From contig NZ_CP044972.1 in the NCBI RefSeq assembly GCF_010104355.1, positions 62,001 to 126,000 on the forward strand: a stretch of 64,000 nucleotides of DNA. Reading direction: 5' to 3'. The notes beneath the pieces are model-generated. The model was not told the origin of the DNA. It saw only the letters and a list, made by a program, of their open reading frames with translations, and did not search any database. The translations under genes and the position numbers were made by a program. Positions 7,526 through 16,148 of this stretch are shown here, one piece after another (the first letter of the stretch is position 1; each line of letters begins with the position of its first letter). The DNA comes from Hydrogenophaga sp. PBL-H3 (GTDB taxonomy: Bacteria; Pseudomonadota; Gammaproteobacteria; Burkholderiales; Burkholderiaceae_C).

Positions 7526-9691
7526 TCAATGCGATTGCGCGTTCGCCTGGGCCGTCAGTTGATCGATGCGGTCCGCCATTTGTCGCAGAAACAACCGGTA
7601 CAGAGCCGCGGCCAGTTCGGGATGCAGAGACTCCATCGTTTCCAGTTTCGTTGTGGGCAGCCGCAGAACCCTGCTGGGCAGGTCGGCGCGGATGGTGGCG
7701 CTGCGCGGCATGTGCCGGATCAGCCCCATCTCGCCGATGACGCTGCCGGCAAGAATGGACCGCACGGCCAGCTCCCGTCCCCCTGCCAGGACATGGGCCG
7801 ACAGCCGCCCGGATTGAACGAGGTACAGCGCGTCGGAAGCTTCGCCCTGGGCGAACAGCACGTTCCCGGGGACGAGGTTGACCGACTCGAAATACGACAT
7901 CACCTGCTCGGCGGTGGTGCCCGGTGGCAGCGATTCGGTCAGGACCGCCAGGAATGGACGGTCGGGCACGCTTGCCGCGGCCAGCGCCCCCTCGTCCCAG
8001 TCGCTGACTGCGGCGTCGATGTCGGCGTAGACCCTGGGCCCGTCGGCAGGCAGGCAGCCGGCGGCTTCCAGCGCAAGCTGCACGGATGCGGGTGGATGGC
8101 TGATGTCAACCCGCACGCCGTGGCTCTGCGCCTGCTTGAACAACCGGGCCAGGGCCTGGCCCGCTGAAGTGTCGACCCAGGAAACGCGCTGGAAGTCAAA
8201 AAGCAGGCGCTCGGGTGGGAGCGGATGTTCCAGCAGCGCCTCCACGTCCCGGGTCAGCAGCGTCACCGAGCCAAAGAACAGCACGCCTTGAAGTTCCACA
8301 ATGCACAGGCGCTTGCCGGCCGCCTGCAGAAACTCTGCGTGGGCTGCGCTGCGCTCCACCTTGGTAGGCCAGGCGCTGCGCGTGAGTATTCGTCGCAAAG
8401 GCGTTTGCCGCGCCGACGACACGGCAAACTCAAGGCAGCAGGCCAGCACCCCCACACACACCGCAGGCAGGAGGCCGACCATGATCGTGGTGCCCACGAT
8501 CGCCAGCACGGTGAGGTAGTCGCGCATCGGCAAACGGTGGCGGCTGTCGATGATCCAGCCCTTCATCATGCCCAGGCCCAGATAGATCAGCAGTGCGCCC
8601 AGAAGGGGCCGCGGCACCAGCGCGATGACCGGGCCGCCCCAGCCCATGGCCAGCAGGCAAATGGCCGCCTTGGCCAGACCGCTGCCTCTGCTGGCGGCGC
8701 CCGCGTCCCGGTTCAGGACCGACTGGTTGATCGAAACCCCGCCGGTCAGGCCACCTGCAAAAGCCGCCAGCAGGTTGCCCTGACCGAGCGCCCGCAGATC
8801 CCGATTGATGTCGACACGCTCTTCCCAGGCCACCTCCAGACTGGTGTCGGACAACAACAAGGACACGGTGGCTGCAATCACCGCTGACAGCATCAATCCC
8901 GATTGCTGGGCGACCACGCGCCAGTCCACGGTTCCCAGCAGTTCCAGCGACCACGGCCACACCGGCAGCGTCTGGCTGAACTGCGCCAGCAGCCATCCCT
9001 GGTCTCTGGCGGAAGCCAGGTCCATGCCGGCCTGCCAGAAGCCGGCGTGGAGGGCCAGGCCCGCCAGAACGATGACTCCGGGCAAGGCGAGCACATGCTT
9101 GAAGCGTTGGGTGATCCACCAGATGAGCACACCCAAGGCGATGCCGCTCGCGAGGCGCGCGTCGGGTTGCCTGGACATCCAGCCCCAGGCCTCTGCCAGG
9201 CCGAAAGGCCGGCCAATGGCCACGCCCATGCCACCCGCCAGCATCATCCAGCCCACCGCGCCGAGAAATCCACCGATGACCGGATAGGGGATGTAGCGGA
9301 TGAGGTCGCCCGCGCGGAACCGGCCCATGGCCCACCACGAGCCACCAATGGCCAGACCAGTGATCACCATCGAGGCGATCACGGTCGGCAATGCCGCTGG
9401 CGCTGAGGTTTGGGCCACCACCGCTGCCGCAATGGCAGCCTGCACCGAGACGGTGCTGGGAACAGGGCCCACAGAGGCCAATGGAAGCGATCCCCACACG
9501 CCACCGAACACGGCCAGCACGGCGGCGCCCAGCAGAACCGAACCGATGGCAACGGGAAGATGCGGCGCGAGTGTCCCCTGGAACAGCAGGGAGGCCGCTG
9601 AAACGTAAAAAGAAACAGAGGCAAGGCTGACAATGACGGCGGCGGTGAGGTCTCGCCCCACCCGTGCAAGCACGGGCTTCATGAACTGCAC
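7526..9691 (-). CDS. SulP-family anion transporter with STAS and cyclic-nucleotide-binding domains
   Basis: Inner-membrane anion carrier or channel (sulfate, bicarbonate or similar; substrate not readable). Residues 1 to about 430 form the multi-helix SulP core. A STAS domain follows at about 460-560 (LCIVELQGVLFFGSV, DTSAGQAL). A cyclic-nucleotide-binding domain lies at about 606-700, with a near-canonical phosphate-binding cassette GEMGLIRHMPRSATIR. The total of 721 residues is longer than plain SulP proteins because of that last domain. A GTG at 9691 has a GAG 8 bases upstream; an ATG at 9682 is the alternative start. It shares orientation with another cyclic-nucleotide-binding membrane protein upstream. 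Confidence 0.85.
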   Translation of the reverse strand: MQFMKPVLARVGRDLTAAVIVSLASVSFYVSAASLLFQGTLAPHLPVAIGSVLLGAAVLAVFGGVWGSLPLASVGPVPSTVSVQAAIAAAVVAQTSAPAALPTVIASMVITGLAIGGSWWAMGRFRAGDLIRYIPYPVIGGFLGAVGWMMLAGGMGVAIGRPFGLAEAWGWMSRQPDARLASGIALGVLIWWITQRFKHVLALPGVIVLAGLALHAGFWQAGMDLASARDQGWLLAQFSQTLPVWPWSLELLGTVDWRVVAQQSGLMLSAVIAATVSLLLSDTSLEVAWEERVDINRDLRALGQGNLLAAFAGGLTGGVSINQSVLNRDAGAASRGSGLAKAAICLLAMGWGGPVIALVPRPLLGALLIYLGLGMMKGWIIDSRHRLPMRDYLTVLAIVGTTIMVGLLPAVCVGVLACCLEFAVSSARQTPLRRILTRSAWPTKVERSAAHAEFLQAAGKRLCIVELQGVLFFGSVTLLTRDVEALLEHPLPPERLLFDFQRVSWVDTSAGQALARLFKQAQSHGVRVDISHPPASVQLALEAAGCLPADGPRVYADIDAAVSDWDEGALAAASVPDRPFLAVLTESLPPGTTAEQVMSYFESVNLVPGNVLFAQGEASDALYLVQSGRLSAHVLAGGRELAVRSILAGSVIGEMGLIRHMPRSATIRADLPSRVLRLPTTKLETMESLHPELAAALYRLFLRQMADRIDQLTAQANAQSH

Positions 9692-9821
9692 GGGCTGGAC
9701 TCAAACTGAAGCGTTGCTGGTGGTTGCACCCAAAGAACCGTCATCACGATGTATCCCATCTCTCTCATTTCGCACGTACGCCGGCCAAAGACGGCATCTC
9801 CAATGCCGTGCAGCCAACCTG

Positions 9822-10469
9822 TCACCCCATGATTGACGCCGTCGCCGGCGCCTGCGGATCATCCACCGGATTGCGCTCTTTTGCGTAACGCGTCAGTGCG
9901 CGGGCAATGAAAAATCCAAATCCAGGATCGAGATAGAAGAGTTCCACCACCTTTTCCTTGGTGATGGCAAACAGCTCGCAATCCTCGTCGCACACGGCCG
10001 TGAGGGTTCGTTGCGCATGATCGGAAAAGACACCGATCTCGCCAAACATGTCTCCGGGCACAAGGTATTTACCGATCTCGACGAGCGACACACGACCTTT
10101 GCGGATCAGGTACAGGCGGTTGGCGGCATCACCTTTCTTGAAAATGACCTCTCCTTTGCCGCACCGCTCCTGGCTCATGTAGGGAATCAGGCTCTCCAGC
10201 GATTTCTCCCGGCTGGTTGCATTTTTCACCCCCCGAATCGTTGCCCGGATCTGGCGCAAGCGCACGATGTTCAACGGCAGCAGGGCCATGTGGAGGATCA
10301 GGATAGGCAAGACCTTGTCGAACACGCCGAAATGGAGTCCCATGAGGGCATAGCTGATGAACAACACATTGCTGCCAATCGCCACCGCGCGCAGCGGCAT
10401 GATGGTCTTCATAAAGAACGATACGAACACCAGGCTCGACGCAATCCACGCCATCAACTGCATTTCCAC
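9822..10469 (-). CDS. Membrane protein with C-terminal cyclic-nucleotide-binding domain
   Basis: About 215 residues. Three hydrophobic helices fill the N-terminus (roughly 5-70), a linker with charged residues follows, then a CAP-like sensor domain at about 90-200 with GDMFGEIGVFSDHAQRTLTAV as the cassette. It has no DNA-binding domain. The layout resembles Popeye-type small membrane cAMP-binding proteins, but that is only a resemblance. The GTG at 10469 is preferred because GAGGAG lies 6 bases upstream; an ATG at 10463 and a TTG at 10475 are in frame. It lies 130 bases upstream of the SulP gene, which carries the same sensor fold. Confidence 0.75.
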   Translation of the reverse strand: MEMQLMAWIASSLVFVSFFMKTIMPLRAVAIGSNVLFISYALMGLHFGVFDKVLPILILHMALLPLNIVRLRQIRATIRGVKNATSREKSLESLIPYMSQERCGKGEVIFKKGDAANRLYLIRKGRVSLVEIGKYLVPGDMFGEIGVFSDHAQRTLTAVCDEDCELFAITKEKVVELFYLDPGFGFFIARALTRYAKERNPVDDPQAPATASIMG

Positions 10470-10922
10470 CGTCAACTCCTCAAGAGCAGCCCATACATCA
10501 ACGGCATGCAGTGAATTGCCAAATGGGGTCGCTCACCTCCGTGCGCAAAGCGCTGCATGTGTTTCAAGACGTCAATGTCTCATAACAGCGGTTCGGTACG
10601 CAGGAGGAACGGCGGACTTCCCTAGGGACTTCCACTACAAACAAGATACCTACACGCGCTGTTTCAGCCGCTGTGGTCGCACCGCGGTGATGCGCTGGGC
10701 GTGAACAACGCTGTTCTTGAATCCGGGGGATGGTGTGCTCAGCGGCGACCCGCAAGCAGCCTGGTTTGACCCGCTCACCGCCAATGGCATGGCGATCAAG
10801 CGCCGGTTCGGCGCTGACAGGCCTGGGCTCACCCAGGCCGCCTGCCGATCTGTTGAATGTGGTGTCCCGATACTTCCCACCCGTCAGGACCCGCGGGTGC
10901 ACACGAAGTCTAGGGGCTGGGT
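10470..10922. other. 453-base intergenic region without a recognised gene
   Basis: Open frames exist on both strands but none gives a recognisable protein. Visible structure is limited to a CATGCAG/CTGCATG inverted pair (about 10504-10560) and a short direct repeat GGACTTCC around 10615-10632. It should hold divergent promoters for the cyclic-nucleotide-binding gene (minus) and the HPP gene (plus). No convincing -35/-10 pair was found by eye. Confidence 0.4.
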
Positions 10923-12275
10923 ATGACAGAAAGATGGCAGTGCCACGCACCACCCCGGCACGTGCCAGCGGCTCGACAGCCCGCAAGACCTCCTTCTCGC
11001 GAGGCACCATTCGCTAGACTGCTTCACTTTGATCGAGGCACTTTCGCTTTGCGCCCCCCAACACCACGCAACCAGCCCGGGCCTGCGCGCCTTGATTCCG
11101 CGAAGGCGTGGTTGCGCGCCTTGCAACCCGCTTCCGTGGGCGCTGACTGGCGCGAGCGATTGCGTGTCGTGGTGGGTGCGGCACTGGGCATCCTGGCAAC
11201 TGCGCTGGTGTGCAGGGCACTTTCTGGTTCGGGCACCTCGTGGCCCTGGCTGATCGCTCCGTTGGGCGCCAGCGCGGTGCTGGTGTTCGCGGTGCCCGCC
11301 AGCCCCCTCGCGCAGCCTTGGTCCATCGTGGCCGGCAACACCCTGTCTGCACTGATCGGCATTGCCTGCGTGCGCTGGGTCGGCAACCCGGAGATCGCTG
11401 CGGCGCTCGCCGTGGGCCTTGCCATCACCCTGATGTTCGCCCTGCGATGCCTGCATCCGCCCGGTGGCGCGTCGGCCTTGCTGGTGGCGCTCAACGGCAT
11501 CAGCGATCCGCAGTTTGCGCTCACGCCGGTGCTGGTGAACTCGGTACTCCTGGTGGCCATCGGCATGATCTACAACGGCGCCACCCGAAGACCCTACCCC
11601 CACAGACCGACGGTCGCCGCCAGCCGTCAGGCTCGCGACGATGAGGCCGACGCTGTGGACGCGGACCTGGACGCCGTGCTCGCTCGTTACAACCAGGTGC
11701 TTGACGTCAGCCGGGACGACCTCAAGGCACTTCTGCAAGACACGCAACTCAGTGCCTATCAGCGCAAACTGGCCCATCTGAGGTGCGGCGACATCATGTC
11801 GCGCAACCTCGTCACGGTGGGCTACCAGATGCCCTTGCAACAAGCCTGGGCGCTGTTCCGCGAACATCGCATCAAGGCCCTGCCGGTGGTCAACGCCTCT
11901 GGCGCTATCGTGGGTATCGTCACGCCGGCCGATTTCATGCGGGAAGCCGAAGGCGTCAGCGGCGAGGCCTTCGAGACCCGACTTCGCCAACTCCGGGGCT
12001 GGACAGACGGCACGGCGTCCGCCAGGCCCGGCCTCGTCGGCGACATCATGACGCGCAAGGTCCGTGTGGCCAGCGTGAGCCGGCACCTCGCGGAACTCAT
12101 TCCCTTGTTCGGCAGCACCGGGCACCACCACATTCCCATCATTGATGGCAGCGACCGACTGGTGGGCATCGTCACGCAGTCCGACGTTGTGGCGGCACTG
12201 TCGCGGGTGGGTTCGGCGCCCGGGCAAAGCGCTCCAGACAAGGTGGGTGACGAGCAGCAGACGCTTCATTCATGA
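10923..12275 (+). CDS. HPP-family membrane protein with two CBS domains
   Basis: The HPP membrane core lies at about residues 80-205 (WPWLIAPLGASAVLVFAVP, FALRCLHPPGGASALLVAL) with four helices. A paired CBS module follows at about 285-440 (DIMSRNLVTV, ALPVVNASGAIVGIVTPADF, DIMTRKVRVA, HIPIIDGSDRLVGIVTQSDV). HPP proteins are linked to nitrite or other anion transport; CBS pairs usually sense adenine nucleotides. Residues 1-75 are Arg/Pro-rich and look unlike the family, so translation may start later; no downstream ATG is available before the first helix. It ends 15 bases from the convergent P-type ATPase gene. Confidence 0.8.
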   Translation: MTERWQCHAPPRHVPAARQPARPPSREAPFARLLHFDRGTFALRPPTPRNQPGPARLDSAKAWLRALQPASVGADWRERLRVVVGAALGILATALVCRALSGSGTSWPWLIAPLGASAVLVFAVPASPLAQPWSIVAGNTLSALIGIACVRWVGNPEIAAALAVGLAITLMFALRCLHPPGGASALLVALNGISDPQFALTPVLVNSVLLVAIGMIYNGATRRPYPHRPTVAASRQARDDEADAVDADLDAVLARYNQVLDVSRDDLKALLQDTQLSAYQRKLAHLRCGDIMSRNLVTVGYQMPLQQAWALFREHRIKALPVVNASGAIVGIVTPADFMREAEGVSGEAFETRLRQLRGWTDGTASARPGLVGDIMTRKVRVASVSRHLAELIPLFGSTGHHHIPIIDGSDRLVGIVTQSDVVAALSRVGSAPGQSAPDKVGDEQQTLHS

Positions 12276-12290
12276 GGAATGACCTCGGGC

Positions 12291-14756
12291 TCAGTCCGGG
12301 TGTTGCCTCATTCGCGAGGCCAAGCCCAGGGTCATCAGGCCGATCACGACAAACGCCAGGCAGACCAGCGCCCAGTCGGCGCCGTGCAGGGGCCTGAGAT
12401 TCAACAGCTGGCTGATCGCCGGCGTCTGGACGATCACCCCAAGCGATACGAGCTTGGCGACAACGAGTCCGCGCGAGGTGGCCTGGCGCAGTCGGGTCAG
12501 GCCCGTCGTGATGCCGGCGCTGGCCACCAGCAGCACGGCCAGCGCCATCGCCCGCGCATGCTCGACGTCCCGATCGGTGCCGAGCGCGTGAAGGTAGCTC
12601 CAGACCACGGCAACGCTCACCAGGCCCCCGATCAGGCCAATGCCCAGCCATGTTTGCGCCGAGAAGAAGCGTGCCCGTCGATGGCGCTGTACCGGCGCGA
12701 GCGGCCCGAGCAAGGGCAGATCCTGAAAGGCCATCATGGCGGTCGGATGAATGACCAGTTCGAGCCACACGATGTGGATCGGCAGGAAGAGCAAGGGCAG
12801 GCCCATCAGCGGGATCGCCGCAGCGCCCAACACGATCGGCAGGTGCACCAGCAGCAGGTATGCAAAGGCGATGCGCAGGTTCTGAAACAGCTGACGGCCT
12901 TCCGCCACGGCGTCAACGATGGTCCTGAAGTTGTCATCGAGCAGAACCACCGGTGCCACCTCGCGCGCGCTGCGCGTGCCGCGTTCGCCCATGGCCACGC
13001 CGACGTCGGCCTGGCGCAGCGCCGGCACATCGTTGACGCCATCACCCGTGACGGCGACAAGTTCGCCTTCGGCCTGCAAGGCTTTCACCAGTGCGAGCTT
13101 CTGGGCGGGTGTGGCACGCGCCACAACGTGCAGCCCGGGATGGCCGCCGAGCACGGCCCCAGCGTCGTCCTCGGGGGCCAGCACCACGACCTGCGGACTT
13201 GATCCGCCGAGCCCGATCTCGCGGGCGATCGCCGTGGCCGTGGCCGGGTGGTCACCGGTGACCATGATCACGCGCATGCTCGCGGCCATGCAGTCCGCGA
13301 TCGCCTCCCGCACCCCATCGCGAACCGGGTCCTCGAAGGCCAGCAAGCCCGCGAACTGGAAACCTTCCTCGGGTTCGACGCTGATCTGTGCCCCTGCGGG
13401 CAACCCGCGCCGGGCACAGGCGATGACCTTGTGGCCGGACCGGGCGTACGCCTCCACCCGTGCGATCCAGCCGTCCCGTTCATGGTCGGACAACGCACAC
13501 ATCGCCAGCACGGTTTCCGGGGCTCCCTTCGTGAAGGCCGTTGTTTCGCCAGCAGCCCGGGACCAGACAACCGTCTCGCGACGCCGGGCCTCCGTGAATG
13601 GAAAGTCGGCCAGCCGGGTTGCTTGCGGCAATGGCCCAGCCGCGCCGTGCAGGGCCTGGTCCAGCGGGTCACCGCTGTCCGGCCGCGCGGCCAACGTGGC
13701 GACCTGCAACACCGAGGCTTCGTCCAGGCCGTCAGCCGGCGCCCGATGGGCGAGCACCAACGAACCCGCCGTGATGGTTCCGGTCTTGTCGGACACGATG
13801 CAGGTGATGCGGCCGATGTTCTCGACCGCGACCGCACGCCGCACCAGCGCCTTCTTGCGCGCCAGCCGCAAGACCCCGACCCCGAGAAAGAACGTGTAGA
13901 CAACGGGGAACTCTTCGGGCAGCGCGGCCACGGCCAGCGTCACCGCGCTCAGGAGCGCATCGATCCACCCGTGGCCGTGCCACAGCCTGACCGCGGCGAG
14001 GACAACGCACATCACGACCGCCCCGCCGAGCAGCACGGCCACCAGTTCCCCGATGGCCTTCTGCAGCGGAGTCGCTGCATGGCTCCCTTCGGCGGCGGAA
14101 CGCACGATCTCGCCATAGCGCGTCTGGCCGCCGGTGCAGACGATACGCAGCCAGGCAGTGCCGGTCAGCAGGCGTGTCCCTGCGGTACCCCAGTGTTCCT
14201 CGGATGTGCGGGCCGGCAAAGGCGCGGTGGGCTCCAGGGTGCGCTTGGCCACCGGCAGGGCCTCGCCGGTCAAGGTCGACTCATCCACCTGAAGGCCCGT
14301 GCCAGACACCAGCAAGCCGTCGGCCGGAAAGTATTCGCCCGGCGTCACCTCGACCAGGTCACCGGGAACCAGCTCCCGCGAGGCGATGGCCTGCCATTGC
14401 CCGTCTCGCAGCACCCGTGCCGAACTGGCCAGCCGGCTGGCCAGGCCTGCCGCAGAGGCGACCGTTCGCTGATGCAGATACGCATCCATGCCCAGCAGCG
14501 GCACCATCGCAACGAGCAGCGTCAGCGACTCCGTGACCTGGCCCAGCAGCCCGAACAGAACCGCCGTGAGCACCAGGAACCACAGCATCGGGTCGCGCGC
14601 CGTGTCTCGCGCAACGACCCGCCACCCGCTGGCGGCCTGCGGCACGATGTCGTTGAAACCGAAGGAACGCTGCTTCTCGACCTGTATGGCGTTCAAACCC
14701 GCCACGCCCGAATCCAGGGCAGGGATGTTGTCGAGGGGGACGTGGCGCTGGCTCAT
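12291..14756 (-). CDS. Cation-translocating P-type ATPase (P2-like)
   Basis: ATP-driven cation pump, 821 residues. The phosphorylation site DKTGT starts at Asp323, with TGEALP in the actuator domain, TGDHPATATAIA in the P-domain and TGDGVNDVPAL as the hinge motif. Transmembrane helix 4 reads LPEEFPVVY, a variant of the PEGLP motif of Ca2+-type pumps. No N-terminal heavy-metal domain and no CPC motif are present, so it is not a copper or zinc exporter. Ca2+ or another hard cation is likely but unproven. It converges on the HPP gene and diverges from the acyltransferase. Confidence 0.88.
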   Translation of the reverse strand: MSQRHVPLDNIPALDSGVAGLNAIQVEKQRSFGFNDIVPQAASGWRVVARDTARDPMLWFLVLTAVLFGLLGQVTESLTLLVAMVPLLGMDAYLHQRTVASAAGLASRLASSARVLRDGQWQAIASRELVPGDLVEVTPGEYFPADGLLVSGTGLQVDESTLTGEALPVAKRTLEPTAPLPARTSEEHWGTAGTRLLTGTAWLRIVCTGGQTRYGEIVRSAAEGSHAATPLQKAIGELVAVLLGGAVVMCVVLAAVRLWHGHGWIDALLSAVTLAVAALPEEFPVVYTFFLGVGVLRLARKKALVRRAVAVENIGRITCIVSDKTGTITAGSLVLAHRAPADGLDEASVLQVATLAARPDSGDPLDQALHGAAGPLPQATRLADFPFTEARRRETVVWSRAAGETTAFTKGAPETVLAMCALSDHERDGWIARVEAYARSGHKVIACARRGLPAGAQISVEPEEGFQFAGLLAFEDPVRDGVREAIADCMAASMRVIMVTGDHPATATAIAREIGLGGSSPQVVVLAPEDDAGAVLGGHPGLHVVARATPAQKLALVKALQAEGELVAVTGDGVNDVPALRQADVGVAMGERGTRSAREVAPVVLLDDNFRTIVDAVAEGRQLFQNLRIAFAYLLLVHLPIVLGAAAIPLMGLPLLFLPIHIVWLELVIHPTAMMAFQDLPLLGPLAPVQRHRRARFFSAQTWLGIGLIGGLVSVAVVWSYLHALGTDRDVEHARAMALAVLLVASAGITTGLTRLRQATSRGLVVAKLVSLGVIVQTPAISQLLNLRPLHGADWALVCLAFVVIGLMTLGLASRMRQHPD

Positions 14757-15035
14757 GGGGCGTGAGGGAGGGTCGCGATGGTGTTCCGCATGACGGCGGG
14801 TATGCGGTTGGGCAGCCTCGTGGACCGTCGACGGGAATTGTCAACGCAATGGGTTGGGCGGTCCCTGCAGATCGGCAAACCGCCCGAGGCAGCGAACCAG
14901 GCATGTCGCATAGACTGCGCCAACAGCAGGCACTGGCCTGTGGCGCAAGGTTTCGTATGTTGTTGAACTTCGGTATGGGCCAGACCAACAATGCTGGCGC
15001 ACCACGGCAGGTGAAGCTTGCAGGGGCGAGAGAAG

Positions 15036-16136
15036 ATGCGGCCGTCTGAACCTGTGAAACACGCCGACGGGTCGTTCGCGTTGCACCCCAAGCCCTCCCC
15101 CGAGCGCATGCCCTTCATCGACGCGCTCAAGGCTGTCGGCTCGCAGCTCATCGTGCTGCACCACCTCGCGTTCTACGGCCCCATGTCGGACTGGACGCAC
15201 CAGCTCGCCCCGGGTCTCGTGGGCTGGTTCAGTCAGAACGCGCGCATGGCGGTGCAGATCTTTCTGGTGGTGGCGGGCTTCCTCGCCGCACGCAGCCTGG
15301 CGCCTGGCGGGCGCTTGCGCACCGAGCGCCCGCTGGCCATGTTGTGGCAGCGCTTCGCGCGGGTGAGCCTGCCGCTGATGGCGGCGCTCTTGCTCGCCAT
15401 GGTGTGCACCGAAATCGCCCGGTACTGGATGACCCACGACTCGCTGCCGGCCCCACCCACCCTGTGGCAGTTCGTGGCACATGCGCTGCTGATCCACAGC
15501 CTGCTCGGTGTGGATTCGTTGTCGGCGGGCGTCTGGTACGTGGCCATCGACGTGCAGCTGTTTGCACTGCTGCTCGGACTGTTGTGGCTGGGTCGGCGGT
15601 TCGGCTTTGCGGCCCCCATGCTGGTGGCCGCCGTGGTGCTGGCATCGCTGTTTCACTTCAACCGCGACAGCGGCTGGGACAACTGGGCGGTCTACTTTTT
15701 TGGTGCCTACGGCCTGGGGGCGCTGGCCTACTGGCTGAGCCGCGCAGACGCGGGGCGCAGCGCATCGGCCTGGCTGGCCGGCATGGCCTTGCTCACCGCC
15801 CTGTCGCTTGCGCTGGACTGGCGCACCCGCATCGCGCTGGCGCTGGGGGTTGCGCTGGCGTTGGCCTGGGCGCACCGCAGCGGCTGGCTGTTCACCTGGC
15901 CGCGCAGCCGCCTGCTGAGCTACCTGGGCCGCATTTCGTATGGGGTGTTCCTGCTGAACTTCCCGGTGGCGCTGGTGGTGAACGCCTGGTTCACGCGCTA
16001 CGCCAGCCCGGATGCCTGGGTGCAGACGCTCGGGGTGGGGGTGGCCTGGCTGGCCTGCAACCTGGCGGGTGCGGCCTTCCACCACGGGGTGGAGCAGCGC
16101 CTGGGCCGGCTGGGCCGCGCGGCACCAGCCCGCTGA
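15036..16136 (+). CDS. Acyltransferase-3 family membrane protein (OafA-like)
   Basis: A 366-residue integral membrane protein with about ten hydrophobic helices. The N-terminal pattern FIDALKAVGSQLIVLHHLAF matches the family motif holding the catalytic histidine. SYGVFLLNFPVAL near the C-terminus is also typical. Members O-acylate surface or secreted sugars; the target here is unknown. The ATG at 15036 is chosen because GGGGCGAGAG precedes it closely; an upstream in-frame TTG (15018) is less likely. It is the only gene of its kind in the window and ends 12 bases from the convergent cphA. Confidence 0.82.
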   Translation: MRPSEPVKHADGSFALHPKPSPERMPFIDALKAVGSQLIVLHHLAFYGPMSDWTHQLAPGLVGWFSQNARMAVQIFLVVAGFLAARSLAPGGRLRTERPLAMLWQRFARVSLPLMAALLLAMVCTEIARYWMTHDSLPAPPTLWQFVAHALLIHSLLGVDSLSAGVWYVAIDVQLFALLLGLLWLGRRFGFAAPMLVAAVVLASLFHFNRDSGWDNWAVYFFGAYGLGALAYWLSRADAGRSASAWLAGMALLTALSLALDWRTRIALALGVALALAWAHRSGWLFTWPRSRLLSYLGRISYGVFLLNFPVALVVNAWFTRYASPDAWVQTLGVGVAWLACNLAGAAFHHGVEQRLGRLGRAAPAR

Positions 16137-16148
16137 GTTCCGCGGCGC

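Noticed and set aside
10564..11017. Possible genes on both strands upstream of the HPP gene
   Set aside because: The translated frames are low-complexity, lack a ribosome site and match no family I know.
15018..15035. TTG as start of the acyltransferase
   Set aside because: The ATG at 15036 has a much better ribosome site.
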